Below, piece after piece: positions 35,948 through 44,903 of a stretch of DNA of 64,000 bases; position 1 is the first letter of the stretch, and every line of letters starts with the position of its first letter. Position numbers and translations under genes: made by a program. The notes below the pieces were generated by a model. It did no database searches and was not told where the DNA came from. It was given only the letters and a program-made list of their open reading frames with translations. The stretch is from positions 62,001 to 126,000 of the forward strand of contig JANNCV010000020.1 in assembly GCA_031386985.1 (NCBI GenBank), in the 5' to 3' direction. Origin of the DNA: JANJUB01 sp031386985 (GTDB lineage Bacteria > Armatimonadota > Fimbriimonadia > Fimbriimonadales > Fimbriimonadaceae).

Positions 35948-38497
35948 ATGCGCAGTGAGCCCCGAACGTTCACGTTCCTGTTCACCGATATTGAGGGAAG
36001 TTCCCATCTGTGGGAGGCCCATCCGCGCCAGATGAGGGCCGCCATAGACTTGCACCATTCGATCCTGCAGACGTCGGTCGAAGCAAACGGCGGGTCAGTC
36101 TTCAAAAGCTTGGGCGACGGGATTGCGGCCGTTTTTGAGACGGCTCATGAGGCCGTTCTTGCCGCCGTTCAAGCTCAGCAAGCGCTCCTGAATGCGGAGT
36201 GGAAGAATGCTACGCCGCTTAAGATTCGCATCGGCGTTCACTCCGGATTTGCCGAACCGATTGAGGGAGATTACCTCGGTGCTGCCGTAAATCGAGTTTC
36301 GCGCATCACGAATCTGGGCCACGGTCAGCAAGTGTTAGTCTCTCAAACAACCCTCAATTTGGCCACTGATTTGTTGCCATCCAGCATCAACTTTCGAAAT
36401 TTGGGTCCGGCGCCTTTGGATGGACATGAGCGCGCAGAGGTCATCCATCAAGCCTTCGCCGAGGGTATGCCTTTTGATTTTCCGGCGTTACGTTGTGAGA
36501 CCATCCAACAAACTCACAACCTTGTCTTGCTCGATCGTCCCTTTGTCGGTCGAGCCCAAGAAAGGGAGAGCCTGAACAAGCGCCTGAGAGATGGCAAGCA
36601 ACGTCTCATCACGATTCGCGGATTCGGGGGAATGGGAAAGACCACGCTGGCCCGCGTTTGCGGTTGGGACAATGTGAGCGATTTCGAAGGGGTTTGGTGG
36701 GTAGATTGCGAAACGCTTGACAGCCGTGAGGAAATTGTAGCAAGTGCCTTTGCCGCTCTCCGAAAGCCATCTGATCCAAGCGACCCAGAGCGTAGCCTCG
36801 CCGAGACCATCGGGGACTCCCGCATTCTCATGATTTTCGATTGTTTCGAGAGGGTCGTGCTTCACGCGGGAGTTTTTGATGGACTATTGAAGCATTGCCC
36901 CAACCTGCAGATACTCGTGACAAGTCGCGTTGTACTTGGATTAGGATGGGAATACGAGTTTGAGCTCAGAGGTCTCTCTACTAAGAAACGGCAAGGCTCG
37001 ACTACAGACGGAATAGATCTCTTTTTTCAAGTTGCAAGTCAAAGTGGACAACCACTCGCATTTTCCAGTAGAGCCGCCGTACGCGCAATTGTCTCGATGC
37101 TTGATAGCATTCCGCTGGCCATTGTTCTGACATCGAGCCGCCTCCGATATCTTAACTTGAAAGAGATTCGTGAGCAACTCGGTAGGAGCCTCCTTGGTAG
37201 CCGAAGCGTGCCCATCAACCAGGGCCGCCACTCAAACCTGAGAAGGGTTATTGAGGCATCCTTTGAGCTTTTGCCCGTTCATGATCGAAAAGTGCTCTTG
37301 CAGCTAACCGTTTTCGAAGGCGGTTTCTTCCTTTCGGATGCCCTCAGTGTTCTCGGGGGGGACGACGAAACGTTTGAATCCATTTGTCGGCTCCGTGATT
37401 GCTCGCTGCTTTTGTGTGATAGGTACGCAGATGCAACGCGTTTTAAGATGCTGGACACCATCCGAGAGTATTTAGCTGAAGTTGAGGCTCCGAACGAGCT
37501 TCGCGACTTGCAAGTGAGACATGCAAAACACTATCTTCACTTGTCAGATGAGCTCAAAGCGAAATTCGATGCTGGCGAGTGGACCAAGTCCGCACCCATG
37601 TTAACTTTGGAGGGAGGAAACCTGAAGGTAGCGGTTTCGACTGCAGTTTCGTTGAGAGACGCCTGGCTCATATCCGAATTGGGCAGACGGCTATTGAGGC
37701 CCCTTTTAGAGGCCGGGATGTCTAGCGAATTTGAAGTGCTTGTAACCGCAGTGCTGAGTCATGCGGGCAGTGAGAATGATCTTGCCTTAAGAATTGAAGC
37801 AACGAGCTTGCAAGGCGTGGCGGCCATGAGATCGGGCCGATTGAATGAGGCGGCTTCGTTCTGGGAACAAAAGGCGGAACTCTGCGGGGAGTTGGGCTTG
37901 GACGAGTCAAAGGCCGACACTTTGCTCGATTTAGCCGGTGTATACCTGAGCCTAGATAATCTGGATCGAGTTAGGTCACTAGTCAGCGAGCTTGAGAAGA
38001 TGGCTTCTTCACTGAAATCGCCAACCTTTCATTATGAGTTCGACGTTACCAAGGCACGGCTTATGTTGGCGGCGGGAAACATCAGGGCAGCGGGCGAATT
38101 GATGAGACACTCTCTGTCTCAAATGAGCGGTCGCCCACCTTCCGACTCCTACTTCTACGTTCTGCGATGGGCGGCTGAGATATTTCGTCTGCTTGATGAA
38201 GTTGAGGAGTGTGAAGCAACTTGCTCAACTTGGATACGTTTAGCGATGGAGGGAAAGTTTGCCCACAGAGCAGCAATGGGGCTCTTGGAGTTGCACAAAC
38301 TCTTCGTGCGCACCAACCAGAGGCAAAGAGGTGAAGAATGTCTCGTTGCGCTGGGCTCAATTGCTTCGTCAACGTCCGGCATCCGGTACGGTAGTTACGT
38401 GCAGTCCGAGTTGCGCTTAAAGTATGATGAAGCATGTAGGGACCGATTTCAAGGGGATAAGCCAGACTGGTGCAAACTCGTTGGCGAACTTCTTTAG
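35948..38497 (+). CDS. Class III adenylate/guanylate cyclase fused to NB-ARC ATPase and TPR-like repeats
   Basis: The product is 849 residues. Residues 5-165 are a class III cyclase with intact catalysis: Asp14 (FTDIEGSS), Asp57 (SLGDGIAAVFE), and Asn115/Arg119 (GAAVNRVSR). Residues about 198-430 are an NB-ARC ATPase with FVGRAQERESL, Walker A GFGGMGKTT at 225-233, and ILVTSR. From about 520 to the end are helical TPR-like repeats. It should make cAMP or cGMP under control of an ATP switch. It is the active counterpart of the protein at 11103-13484. A Crp-type regulator lies 1.2 kb downstream. Confidence 0.88.
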   Translation: MRSEPRTFTFLFTDIEGSSHLWEAHPRQMRAAIDLHHSILQTSVEANGGSVFKSLGDGIAAVFETAHEAVLAAVQAQQALLNAEWKNATPLKIRIGVHSGFAEPIEGDYLGAAVNRVSRITNLGHGQQVLVSQTTLNLATDLLPSSINFRNLGPAPLDGHERAEVIHQAFAEGMPFDFPALRCETIQQTHNLVLLDRPFVGRAQERESLNKRLRDGKQRLITIRGFGGMGKTTLARVCGWDNVSDFEGVWWVDCETLDSREEIVASAFAALRKPSDPSDPERSLAETIGDSRILMIFDCFERVVLHAGVFDGLLKHCPNLQILVTSRVVLGLGWEYEFELRGLSTKKRQGSTTDGIDLFFQVASQSGQPLAFSSRAAVRAIVSMLDSIPLAIVLTSSRLRYLNLKEIREQLGRSLLGSRSVPINQGRHSNLRRVIEASFELLPVHDRKVLLQLTVFEGGFFLSDALSVLGGDDETFESICRLRDCSLLLCDRYADATRFKMLDTIREYLAEVEAPNELRDLQVRHAKHYLHLSDELKAKFDAGEWTKSAPMLTLEGGNLKVAVSTAVSLRDAWLISELGRRLLRPLLEAGMSSEFEVLVTAVLSHAGSENDLALRIEATSLQGVAAMRSGRLNEAASFWEQKAELCGELGLDESKADTLLDLAGVYLSLDNLDRVRSLVSELEKMASSLKSPTFHYEFDVTKARLMLAAGNIRAAGELMRHSLSQMSGRPPSDSYFYVLRWAAEIFRLLDEVEECEATCSTWIRLAMEGKFAHRAAMGLLELHKLFVRTNQRQRGEECLVALGSIASSTSGIRYGSYVQSELRLKYDEACRDRFQGDKPDWCKLVGELL

Positions 38498-38511
38498 ATC
38501 GAAGGAGCGCA

Positions 38512-39582
38512 ATGCCAATATCAGATTTTCGACCAATGTCCAACTTCCACAAAGGGGCTGGCGCGATTGTTCGCCTAGACTATGGCTCCCGGGATGAATT
38601 TTCCTTCGACTTCTTGGGTGATTCTTGGGAATCCCTCTATGATTTGATTGTCGCCCCAGGAGTGTTCATGGAGATGATCCGGAAGTCGTACAAAGGGGTC
38701 CCCAAGAGTTCGTTCCCCTTCGAGTCACCCATTACGATTATTCTTGAACCCCTAACGATTGGTTCGCCACAGAATTTGGCAGTATTGATGGGACTGAGCC
38801 CACTTTATGACTTTTCAGGAGCCATCAAGGGGTCCGGACTTTTCCCTCTAAGTAGACCGAATAAGCCTTCACCTAATGAATCACCGCGTCCGGCTGGCAC
38901 ACTGGAATCATTTAGAAGTGCCGTTATAGGGGGAGCTTCGAAACCAGTTAGCCCAATTGCTCCGATATCCGATCTGAATACGCCCGTAGTGCCCGCTCGG
39001 TTTTACTACATTGCGGAGTTCGCTCTTAACACGAGAACATTGACCATTCGTTACGTTCCACCTGCTCCCGGCCAGGTGACTTGGGCGCGGCGCTATGCCG
39101 GTGACCTCACAACCGTGACGATGAATGAGATAGCTTTTACCAACTTGAAGTATATGCATTTTGATGCTGACCTGTCGAAAGTGCAAGCGCCAAATCGAAC
39201 CGAATTGTTGATTGCCCAGACGCGCGCACAGCTAGTGATGGATTTTGTTGATAAACCCAGCGGCTTGGGAGATGCACTGGCTGCCCACCAATTGACTTAC
39301 AAATGGAGTGGCGGAGTTGTTACTTGGACAGACCCACAGAACAATGTGCTGCCATTGACGATTCCTCCTGCTGGTACGACTACTCCCGACCTAACCAAGA
39401 AGACTTACGATTCGCGTGTGGTGATTGATTCGGTTAAGCCGAATCCGTTCGACCCACAGGGAAATGATATTCTAACGGCGTCATCTCCCTGCATCATGAT
39501 CACCTTGGTGCCCAATCCGAGCCCTCCGCCCAACTACTTGGAAGTTCAGATACTTGTAAAGAACTATGAGCCGACTCCGTGA
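38512..39582 (+). CDS. Protein of unknown function downstream of the cyclase
   Basis: The 356-residue product has no signal peptide or membrane helix. It contains Pro/Ser-rich linkers (residues about 110-140) and beta-like segments such as FYYIAEFALNTRTLTIRYVP and LEVQILVKNYEP. No family is recognised. The ATG at 38512 is preceded by AAGGAG at the right distance. It starts 15 bp after the cyclase stop, so it is probably co-transcribed and may be a target or regulator. Confidence 0.65.
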   Translation: MPISDFRPMSNFHKGAGAIVRLDYGSRDEFSFDFLGDSWESLYDLIVAPGVFMEMIRKSYKGVPKSSFPFESPITIILEPLTIGSPQNLAVLMGLSPLYDFSGAIKGSGLFPLSRPNKPSPNESPRPAGTLESFRSAVIGGASKPVSPIAPISDLNTPVVPARFYYIAEFALNTRTLTIRYVPPAPGQVTWARRYAGDLTTVTMNEIAFTNLKYMHFDADLSKVQAPNRTELLIAQTRAQLVMDFVDKPSGLGDALAAHQLTYKWSGGVVTWTDPQNNVLPLTIPPAGTTTPDLTKKTYDSRVVIDSVKPNPFDPQGNDILTASSPCIMITLVPNPSPPPNYLEVQILVKNYEPTP

Positions 39583-39623
39583 ATAAGGTTTAAGAAGCAA
39601 CAGTAGCTTGCCCGATAGTTGCG

Positions 39624-39639
39624 TGTGATATGTGTCACA
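39624..39639 (+). promoter_or_regulatory. Crp-type operator overlapping the crp-like gene start
   Basis: TGTGA-TATGTG-TCACA is a perfect match to the E. coli Crp half-sites and spacing. It lies 7 bp before the ATG at 39647, so a bound regulator would block its own expression. Autoregulation is inferred. Confidence 0.75.
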
Positions 39640-39646
39640 CTATTAC

Positions 39647-40282
39647 ATGCATTCAAACGCCCAACTTCTATCAGAAGTTCCGCTCTTTAAAGGCGTCGGC
39701 AATTCGAGCTTAACCCTCTTTGCCGATGCCGCGGTTCGTAGGCGAACTCAAAAGGAAGAAATTCTTTTTCGCGAAGGCGACGAAGGGGGTGCCCTTTACA
39801 TCATCCTATCGGGCAAAGTACGAATCGAGCGCACAACCAGGGCCGGGGAAACCCACATTTTGGCCCTCCGCAAAGCCGGCGAAGTGATAGGTGAGATGTC
39901 ACTCGTGGAGCATAAACCACGCTCGGCCAGCGCGATCTGCGAAGTTGATTGCAAACTGCTCATGTTACAGCGGGCAGAATTTCAGCGGCTGATTATGATT
40001 GAGCCGTCGGCAAGTCTCGTGATTATGCAAACACTCTCGCGGCGGGTTCGGGAAGCGACCGATATGCTCCTTGACTTTCGCACAAAGGAGGTACCCGACC
40101 GTCTCCTAGATCTGTTAAAGCGCGAAGCTGACGCCGATGGTTCGGTGAATGTGATGCGCTCTCAAACGGCCTTGGCAGAGGAGGTCGGCTGCAGCCGGGA
40201 AGCGGTAAACAGAGCAATCACCGAGCTCATAACCCGCGGCAAGATCGCGAGATTGGGAAAAAGGCTGTTTCAACTTCGATAG
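39647..40282 (+). CDS. Crp/Fnr family transcriptional regulator
   Basis: The product is about 211 residues. Residues 1-125 are a cyclic-nucleotide-binding beta-roll (LFREGDEGGALYIILSGKVRIER, then GEVIGEMSLVEHKPRSASA, where Glu, Ser and Arg match the cAMP pocket PGEXXGEXXL...RSA). Residues about 150-205 are the HTH_Crp domain (TALAEEVGCSREAVNRAITELITRGKI). No cysteine cluster suggests Crp-like rather than Fnr-like sensing. I chose the ATG at 39647 rather than the GTG at 39632, which falls inside the operator. Confidence 0.9.
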   Translation: MHSNAQLLSEVPLFKGVGNSSLTLFADAAVRRRTQKEEILFREGDEGGALYIILSGKVRIERTTRAGETHILALRKAGEVIGEMSLVEHKPRSASAICEVDCKLLMLQRAEFQRLIMIEPSASLVIMQTLSRRVREATDMLLDFRTKEVPDRLLDLLKREADADGSVNVMRSQTALAEEVGCSREAVNRAITELITRGKIARLGKRLFQLR

Positions 40283-40327
40283 ATCGCCTTTCGAATCTAA
40301 CACCGCTAGATTTTCGTCAGAAACTTC

Positions 40328-40783
40328 ATGGGTAAGTTCAGATGGGCAATTCTCCTCGCAAGTATGGCTCTAGGCGGTTGCGCGAGCCGAGACCAGGTGA
40401 TGAGCGAGAAGGCGGGCGAAAAGGTTGTGTCCATGGAAGCAGGCGATCCCGCAATGGAGGCCGCAGTTGCGGAAGCGAGAAGAACGCTGGACGATTTCAT
40501 TGGAAAGCTGGCAGCTCCGCAACCGGACGCCGATTATATGGTCAAAGCCCCGTTCCCCACCGATGATGGCAACGTTGAGTACATGTGGATCGGTGCTTTG
40601 AAGTACGCGGATCAGGGATTCACGGGCAAACTCGCGAACCAACCGGCAAGCATCAAGGCCATGAAAATGGGCGACGAGTTGACTGTTAAGAGGAGCGACG
40701 TCACCGATTGGGTCATTTTAACACCGAGCGGCCAAGAAGGCGGCTTTTCACAGAAAGTGCTGGAACAACGGGCCGGAAAGTAG
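40328..40783 (+). CDS. Lipoprotein with DUF2314 domain
   Basis: The product is 151 residues. A lipoprotein signal (ILLASMALGGCAS) gives lipidated Cys19. Residues about 63-130 match the DUF2314 (YegJ-like) domain: DYMVKAPFPTDDGNVEYMWI, then GFTGKLANQP...MKMGDELTVKRSDVTDWVIL. The function of the family is not established. It follows the Crp-like gene by 45 bp on the same strand. Confidence 0.85.
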   Translation: MGKFRWAILLASMALGGCASRDQVMSEKAGEKVVSMEAGDPAMEAAVAEARRTLDDFIGKLAAPQPDADYMVKAPFPTDDGNVEYMWIGALKYADQGFTGKLANQPASIKAMKMGDELTVKRSDVTDWVILTPSGQEGGFSQKVLEQRAGK

Positions 40784-40818
40784 ATCCGACCCAATGCCTT
40801 GGTGTTCCTACCTGAATC

Positions 40819-41100
40819 TTAACGAATCTGGTCAGCGATTGCTCGGCGGATCATGGAATCAGCGATTTCATCACCCGATGGATTGTAAGTTCCTGAGGCA
40901 ATCTTGGCCTTCAGTTCATCAACACGATCTTGGCGATCAGGCATCAGCGCGATCTTGTCAACGATATCGTTCACCATGTCCACATCTTCTGGGCGCGGGT
41001 AGCTTTCTAGCGGCAAATCCATTTGCTGGATTTCTGCGACGAGGGCTCGCTTGGCGAGTTGCTCTTTTACCATCTTTACTTGTGCGTCCGAAATTTGCAT
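40819..41100 (-). CDS. flgM: Anti-sigma-28 factor FlgM
   Basis: The product is 93 residues, small and charged. The C-terminal half, DRVDELKAKIASGTYNPSGDEIADSMIRRAI, matches the FlgM core (VxxLKxxIxxGxYxxxxxxIAxxMI). FlgM holds FliA inactive until the hook is built. The N-terminal half is longer than usual and partly disordered. A sigma-54-type promoter lies about 50 bp upstream. The fliS/fliT-like genes are 3.5 kb away, so flagellar genes here are scattered. Confidence 0.8.
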   Translation of the reverse strand: MQISDAQVKMVKEQLAKRALVAEIQQMDLPLESYPRPEDVDMVNDIVDKIALMPDRQDRVDELKAKIASGTYNPSGDEIADSMIRRAIADQIR

Positions 41101-41147
41101 TGTTGATTCCTGTTAATGCGATATTTTCCCGCATTACCGACCTATAT

Positions 41148-41164
41148 TGCAAGACGTGTGCCAA
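41148..41164 (-). promoter_or_regulatory. Sigma-54 (RpoN) promoter for flgM
   Basis: On the minus strand, TTGGCAC-ACGTC-TTGCA matches the -24/-12 consensus with the GG and GC exactly 10 nt apart. Only the G after TGGCAC differs (A). The start would be near 41137, giving a leader of about 37 nt. Confidence 0.75.
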
Positions 41165-41195
41165 ACCACTGAAGATTCAATGCACAATTTAGGCA

Positions 41196-43034
41196 ATGGC
41201 AAAACTGATCGGAACTGCGGGGCACGTAGATCATGGAAAAACCACCCTGATTCATGCCCTAACTGGCATAGACGCGGACCGATTACCCGAAGAAAAGCGT
41301 CGGGGAATGACGATTGACGTCGGATTTGCATATCTCGATTTCCCAGAAATTGGGCGCGTTTCGATTGTGGATGTGCCGGGGCACGAGAAATTTATCCACA
41401 ACATGCTGGTGGGGGCTCACGCGATTGATGTTGCGTTGTTGTGTGTAAGTGCCGATGCCGGGGTGATGCCCCAGACCCGTGAGCATTTCGAAATTCTGCG
41501 GCTGTTGCCCGTGGACCAAATGGTCGTCGCGATGACAAGGGCGGATCTGGCCGATGAGGATACAAGAAGTCTCGTTCAGCTTGATATTGAGGAGCTTTTG
41601 GGCGGAACTCGGTTTGAAGGATCGCCGACTGTGTCCGTTTCCGCGATTTCCGGCGAGGGGTTGGACGTGCTTCGAAGTCAACTGTTGGAAGCTTTGGGGC
41701 GAACTGTCGCCGCTGAAGACGGCGATTGGTATCTGCCCATTGATCGCGTCTTCGGCGTTAAGGGGCATGGTTGCGTAGTCACGGGGACTCTCTCGCAAGG
41801 GACCGTCAAGGTCGGTGATCAGGCCGTAATCGAGCCAGGCCAAATCGAGGTCCGCGTGAGGTCGCTCCACAGCCACGACAACGCGTTGCAAACGAGCGAA
41901 CGCGGAAAGAGAACCGCAATCAATTTGGGCGGGATCAAGCTGGAAGATGTGCATCGAGGGATGGTCGTAGGCGCACCGGGAGCGGTTTTTGAGACTCAGA
42001 TTATTGATGCCAAAATGGACTGGCTCACCACGCCAAAGCACGGGGCACGCATTCGGATGAGCATCGGCGCGGAAGAAATCATCGGAAAGGTGTTTCATTC
42101 CGATGCCAACCCCGAAGTTTCCCAGTTTAGGTTAGAAGGTGCCGTAGCGGCGGCTCTTCGGCAGCCGGTGATCGTTCGTCAATATTCACCCATGAAACTT
42201 CTCGGCGGAGGACGAGTCGCCGTCCCGGTGGCTAAAACTCGCAAGAAGTCGGAAGCTATTCGAGTCGTAGAGGCAGAATCGGAGCCGGAAGGGGTTTTGC
42301 GAGTTTTAGGGGGGGTGATAAAGGGAGTTGCAACTGAAGAGATTTGTCGTGCTCTGGGGAGGGCACCGCAGGCACTAGGCACGGTCTTCGAGACCCTGCA
42401 ACGAGACGGCAAAATTCAAGGTTTTGCGGGACTGTGGTTCGAATCAGAAGCCTTAAAGCTCGGCGTAAATGAGTTTCTAAGCGGCCTTATGAAGTTCCAC
42501 GAGAAGAATCCTGCTGTTGGGCAGGTTCCGAGAGAGAAAGTGGTGGAGCTTACGGCCCTGGGCTGGTCGGGCAAACCGCTTGATCGGATTTTGGCTTGGC
42601 TTGCCCAGAACCAGAAGCTAATCGTCCACGGCAGCCTCATTCGGCACCCCGAGTTCTCGGTTCAACTCACCCCCAAACAGCGAGAATTCCTGGATCGGGT
42701 GGTCTCGACGTTGCGGGCCAACCTAGTAAACGTTCCCGCCGTCCATGAAATCGCGGCAAGTGTGCCTGCCCCGTTGCAGGCGGTAGAGCAAATCATCCAG
42801 CTCGGCATAGAATCCCGCACGATCACGCGGATCGCAGACGGGTTGTATTACACGAGTTCGCAGCTTCAGGAGCTGATCAGCCAAATGCGGGAGAAGTTCG
42901 GTTCCCGACCCTTTACCGCCGCGGATTTTCGCGATCTTTTTGGCACGTCGCGCAAATATGCAATCCCGCTCCTAGAGTATTTCGATTCGCAGCGGGTAAC
43001 GCTGAGGCAAGGAGACAATCGGGTGTTGGTCTAA
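41196..43034 (+). CDS. selB: Selenocysteine-specific elongation factor SelB
   Basis: SelB delivers Sec-tRNA to UGA codons with a SECIS element. The 612 residues have the GTPase motifs GHVDHGKTT, RRGMTIDVGFAYL and VDVPGHEKFIHNM, the SelB-type domain II/III (VFGVKGHGCVVTGTL), and C-terminal winged helices (about 380-612). No selA, selC or selD is in the window, and the FdhF-like enzyme uses Cys. The start at 41196 has CACAAT 7 nt upstream. Confidence 0.93.
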   Translation: MAKLIGTAGHVDHGKTTLIHALTGIDADRLPEEKRRGMTIDVGFAYLDFPEIGRVSIVDVPGHEKFIHNMLVGAHAIDVALLCVSADAGVMPQTREHFEILRLLPVDQMVVAMTRADLADEDTRSLVQLDIEELLGGTRFEGSPTVSVSAISGEGLDVLRSQLLEALGRTVAAEDGDWYLPIDRVFGVKGHGCVVTGTLSQGTVKVGDQAVIEPGQIEVRVRSLHSHDNALQTSERGKRTAINLGGIKLEDVHRGMVVGAPGAVFETQIIDAKMDWLTTPKHGARIRMSIGAEEIIGKVFHSDANPEVSQFRLEGAVAAALRQPVIVRQYSPMKLLGGGRVAVPVAKTRKKSEAIRVVEAESEPEGVLRVLGGVIKGVATEEICRALGRAPQALGTVFETLQRDGKIQGFAGLWFESEALKLGVNEFLSGLMKFHEKNPAVGQVPREKVVELTALGWSGKPLDRILAWLAQNQKLIVHGSLIRHPEFSVQLTPKQREFLDRVVSTLRANLVNVPAVHEIAASVPAPLQAVEQIIQLGIESRTITRIADGLYYTSSQLQELISQMREKFGSRPFTAADFRDLFGTSRKYAIPLLEYFDSQRVTLRQGDNRVLV

Positions 43035-43046
43035 TCCGGCGGAAAA

Positions 43047-44417
43047 TCAGGAAACTGGTAGAGCCCGAATAACCAACTCCTGATCCCCTTGCATGACCAC
43101 CATTAACCGCTCCTGCCACATAAACGCGTGGATGGCCTCCGGGGCTACGGCTGCGGCCACAAAAAGCGGGGCGGCGACTTTTGAGGCGCTCAGCGCAACA
43201 TCAATCCGCATGGCTTCTTCCACTTTCTCTGCCAACCGATCATCAAACATTCGGGTTACCACCCGGCAATTTGGATTTGCTTCTTTCGTGGCGAGCCCGA
43301 TTGAGAGGTTCACTGCATCATTATCCGTGGCGGCGATTATGGCGCTTGCTCGCTGTATTCCAGCTCTCTCGAGAGTCGCGGGGTCGCGCGCGTCGCCCAT
43401 GATGAAAGTGATCTGGTCACCAAGAACTGAGCGATACTCGGGCTCAGAACGATTATCAATGACGACAACGTCCTGGTGCATTTCTGTGAGGAGCGACGCG
43501 ATCCGGAAACCGACGTTGCCCAGTCCGGCAACAACCGTGTGGTTCTCATGGGTTGTACTTTGCCGGCCCATGAGTTGGTTGAAGCGCTCCGAAACAATGT
43601 AGTCAGTTAGCAAACTGTACATCGTTGCAATCGCGGCCGAGCCAAGGAGCATGAGCAAGCAACCATAGATCTTCACCCAGACGGCAGCATCTTTAGTCGT
43701 TATATCGCCATAACCCGTGGTGGTGAGAGTCGTGACCACGAAGTAAATGGAATCAATTACGCTAATGTTCAATCCCACTTGAAAAACGAAAACGCTTACG
43801 AAACCCACCAAACTGATCGTGACAAGAAGGTTGCGCAAGTAAGACGGAGCGCCCCGCCAAAACCGACGGCCCGCATCGGACAGGTTCGATTTCACGGAGC
43901 GACTTTCAGTTGCGGGTAGCGGAATCCACTGTTCAATCTTCAGATCGTCGCCAACTGCAAGGATGCCATAGGCCTCACCCTCATGCCAAAATCGCCCGAT
44001 CCACTCGGTTCCGGCCGCCGCCGTCGCAAAGAGCGGCGCGGCAACCACCGAAGTTCCCAAGGCCCGGCTTATGATGCCTGTTTGTTCAAGCCGCGTCGCT
44101 AAGCCTTGATCAAAGATGCGCGCAACAATGTTTAATCCCGGATGGAGGCGACGAGCATCGAGCGCCATTTCAACGTTGGTGAGGTCATCATCGGTACACG
44201 CGATCATGGCATCCGCGCCGACGATGCCGGCTTCCTTCAAACTACGATCCGCCCGAGCGTCCCCCTTCTGAATTACCACTCCCAAGTCAACGAGTTGATA
44301 CTCGAACTCCTCTCGAACTTCGAGGCTCACAGCCGTAACTTGGTGACCGGTTTGCGCCAGCAGTCGTGCAACCCGAAACCCGACCTGCCCTAAACCGCAA
44401 ACGATAACCTTTGCCAC
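43047..44417 (-). CDS. Potassium channel with two RCK (TrkA-N) domains around a two-helix pore
   Basis: The product is 456 residues. Residues 1-150 are an NAD-binding RCK domain (VIVCGLGQVGFRVARLLAQTG). About 185-285 are two transmembrane helices with the selectivity filter TLTTTGYGDI. About 290-456 are a second RCK (VVAGLGNVGFRIASLL). Typical bacterial channels have the pore first and RCK after; here an RCK also precedes the pore. The start is a GTG at 44417. It should gate potassium flux in response to ligand or redox state. Confidence 0.9.
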   Translation of the reverse strand: MAKVIVCGLGQVGFRVARLLAQTGHQVTAVSLEVREEFEYQLVDLGVVIQKGDARADRSLKEAGIVGADAMIACTDDDLTNVEMALDARRLHPGLNIVARIFDQGLATRLEQTGIISRALGTSVVAAPLFATAAAGTEWIGRFWHEGEAYGILAVGDDLKIEQWIPLPATESRSVKSNLSDAGRRFWRGAPSYLRNLLVTISLVGFVSVFVFQVGLNISVIDSIYFVVTTLTTTGYGDITTKDAAVWVKIYGCLLMLLGSAAIATMYSLLTDYIVSERFNQLMGRQSTTHENHTVVAGLGNVGFRIASLLTEMHQDVVVIDNRSEPEYRSVLGDQITFIMGDARDPATLERAGIQRASAIIAATDNDAVNLSIGLATKEANPNCRVVTRMFDDRLAEKVEEAMRIDVALSASKVAAPLFVAAAVAPEAIHAFMWQERLMVVMQGDQELVIRALPVS

Positions 44418-44454
44418 ATAAGGAGTTTATCCCCCTGAGAATATTCCCTGGTTC

Positions 44455-44462
44455 GCCGATAA
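44455..44462 (+). promoter_or_regulatory. Candidate sigma-28 -10 element for fliS
   Basis: GCCGATAA, an exact match to the FliA -10 consensus, lies 43 nt before fliS. The -35 region at 11 nt spacing (TGAGAATA) is poor, so the call is tentative. Confidence 0.35.
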
Positions 44463-44504
44463 TCTACCGTAACCCTTTCTGGGCAGAGGATTGAGGAAAA
44501 AAAC

Positions 44505-44903
44505 TTGGCGACGAATCAGTTTGCAAACGAATACCGGAAGAACTCGGTAAACGGGGCTTCCCCCCTCCAACTCATCGTCATGCTCTATGACGGCGCCCTA
44601 CGAAACATAGAAGCCGGTCGAGTGGCGATGTCTCATCAAGACTACACCCGCCAGAATCAGGCCCTCCAGCAAGCCCAGAAGATTGTTTTCGAGCTTCTTG
44701 CGTGTGTAGATGTCGCCCAGGGTGGCGAGATCGCTGCGAACCTCGTAGCCCTTTACGAATACGTGATCAACAAGCTCGTGAAAGCGAATATTGAAGATAA
44801 TCCCGAGCCGCTTGGACACTGCGCCAAGGTCCTCGGAGATTTGCGCCAAACATGGAATGAACTAGATACTCAGATTCGAAACGAGATTGCTCATGCAGCC
44901 TAA
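44505..44903 (+). CDS. fliS: Flagellar export chaperone FliS
   Basis: The 132 residues are a FliS four-helix chaperone (QFANEYRKNSVNGASPLQLIVMLYDGALRNIEAG, the family core, with LYDGAL). It binds flagellin and prevents premature polymerisation. The start is a TTG at 44505, preceded by GAGG at 9 nt. It overlaps the next gene by 11 bp. fliD and flagellin genes are not in the window. Confidence 0.92.
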   Translation: MATNQFANEYRKNSVNGASPLQLIVMLYDGALRNIEAGRVAMSHQDYTRQNQALQQAQKIVFELLACVDVAQGGEIAANLVALYEYVINKLVKANIEDNPEPLGHCAKVLGDLRQTWNELDTQIRNEIAHAA

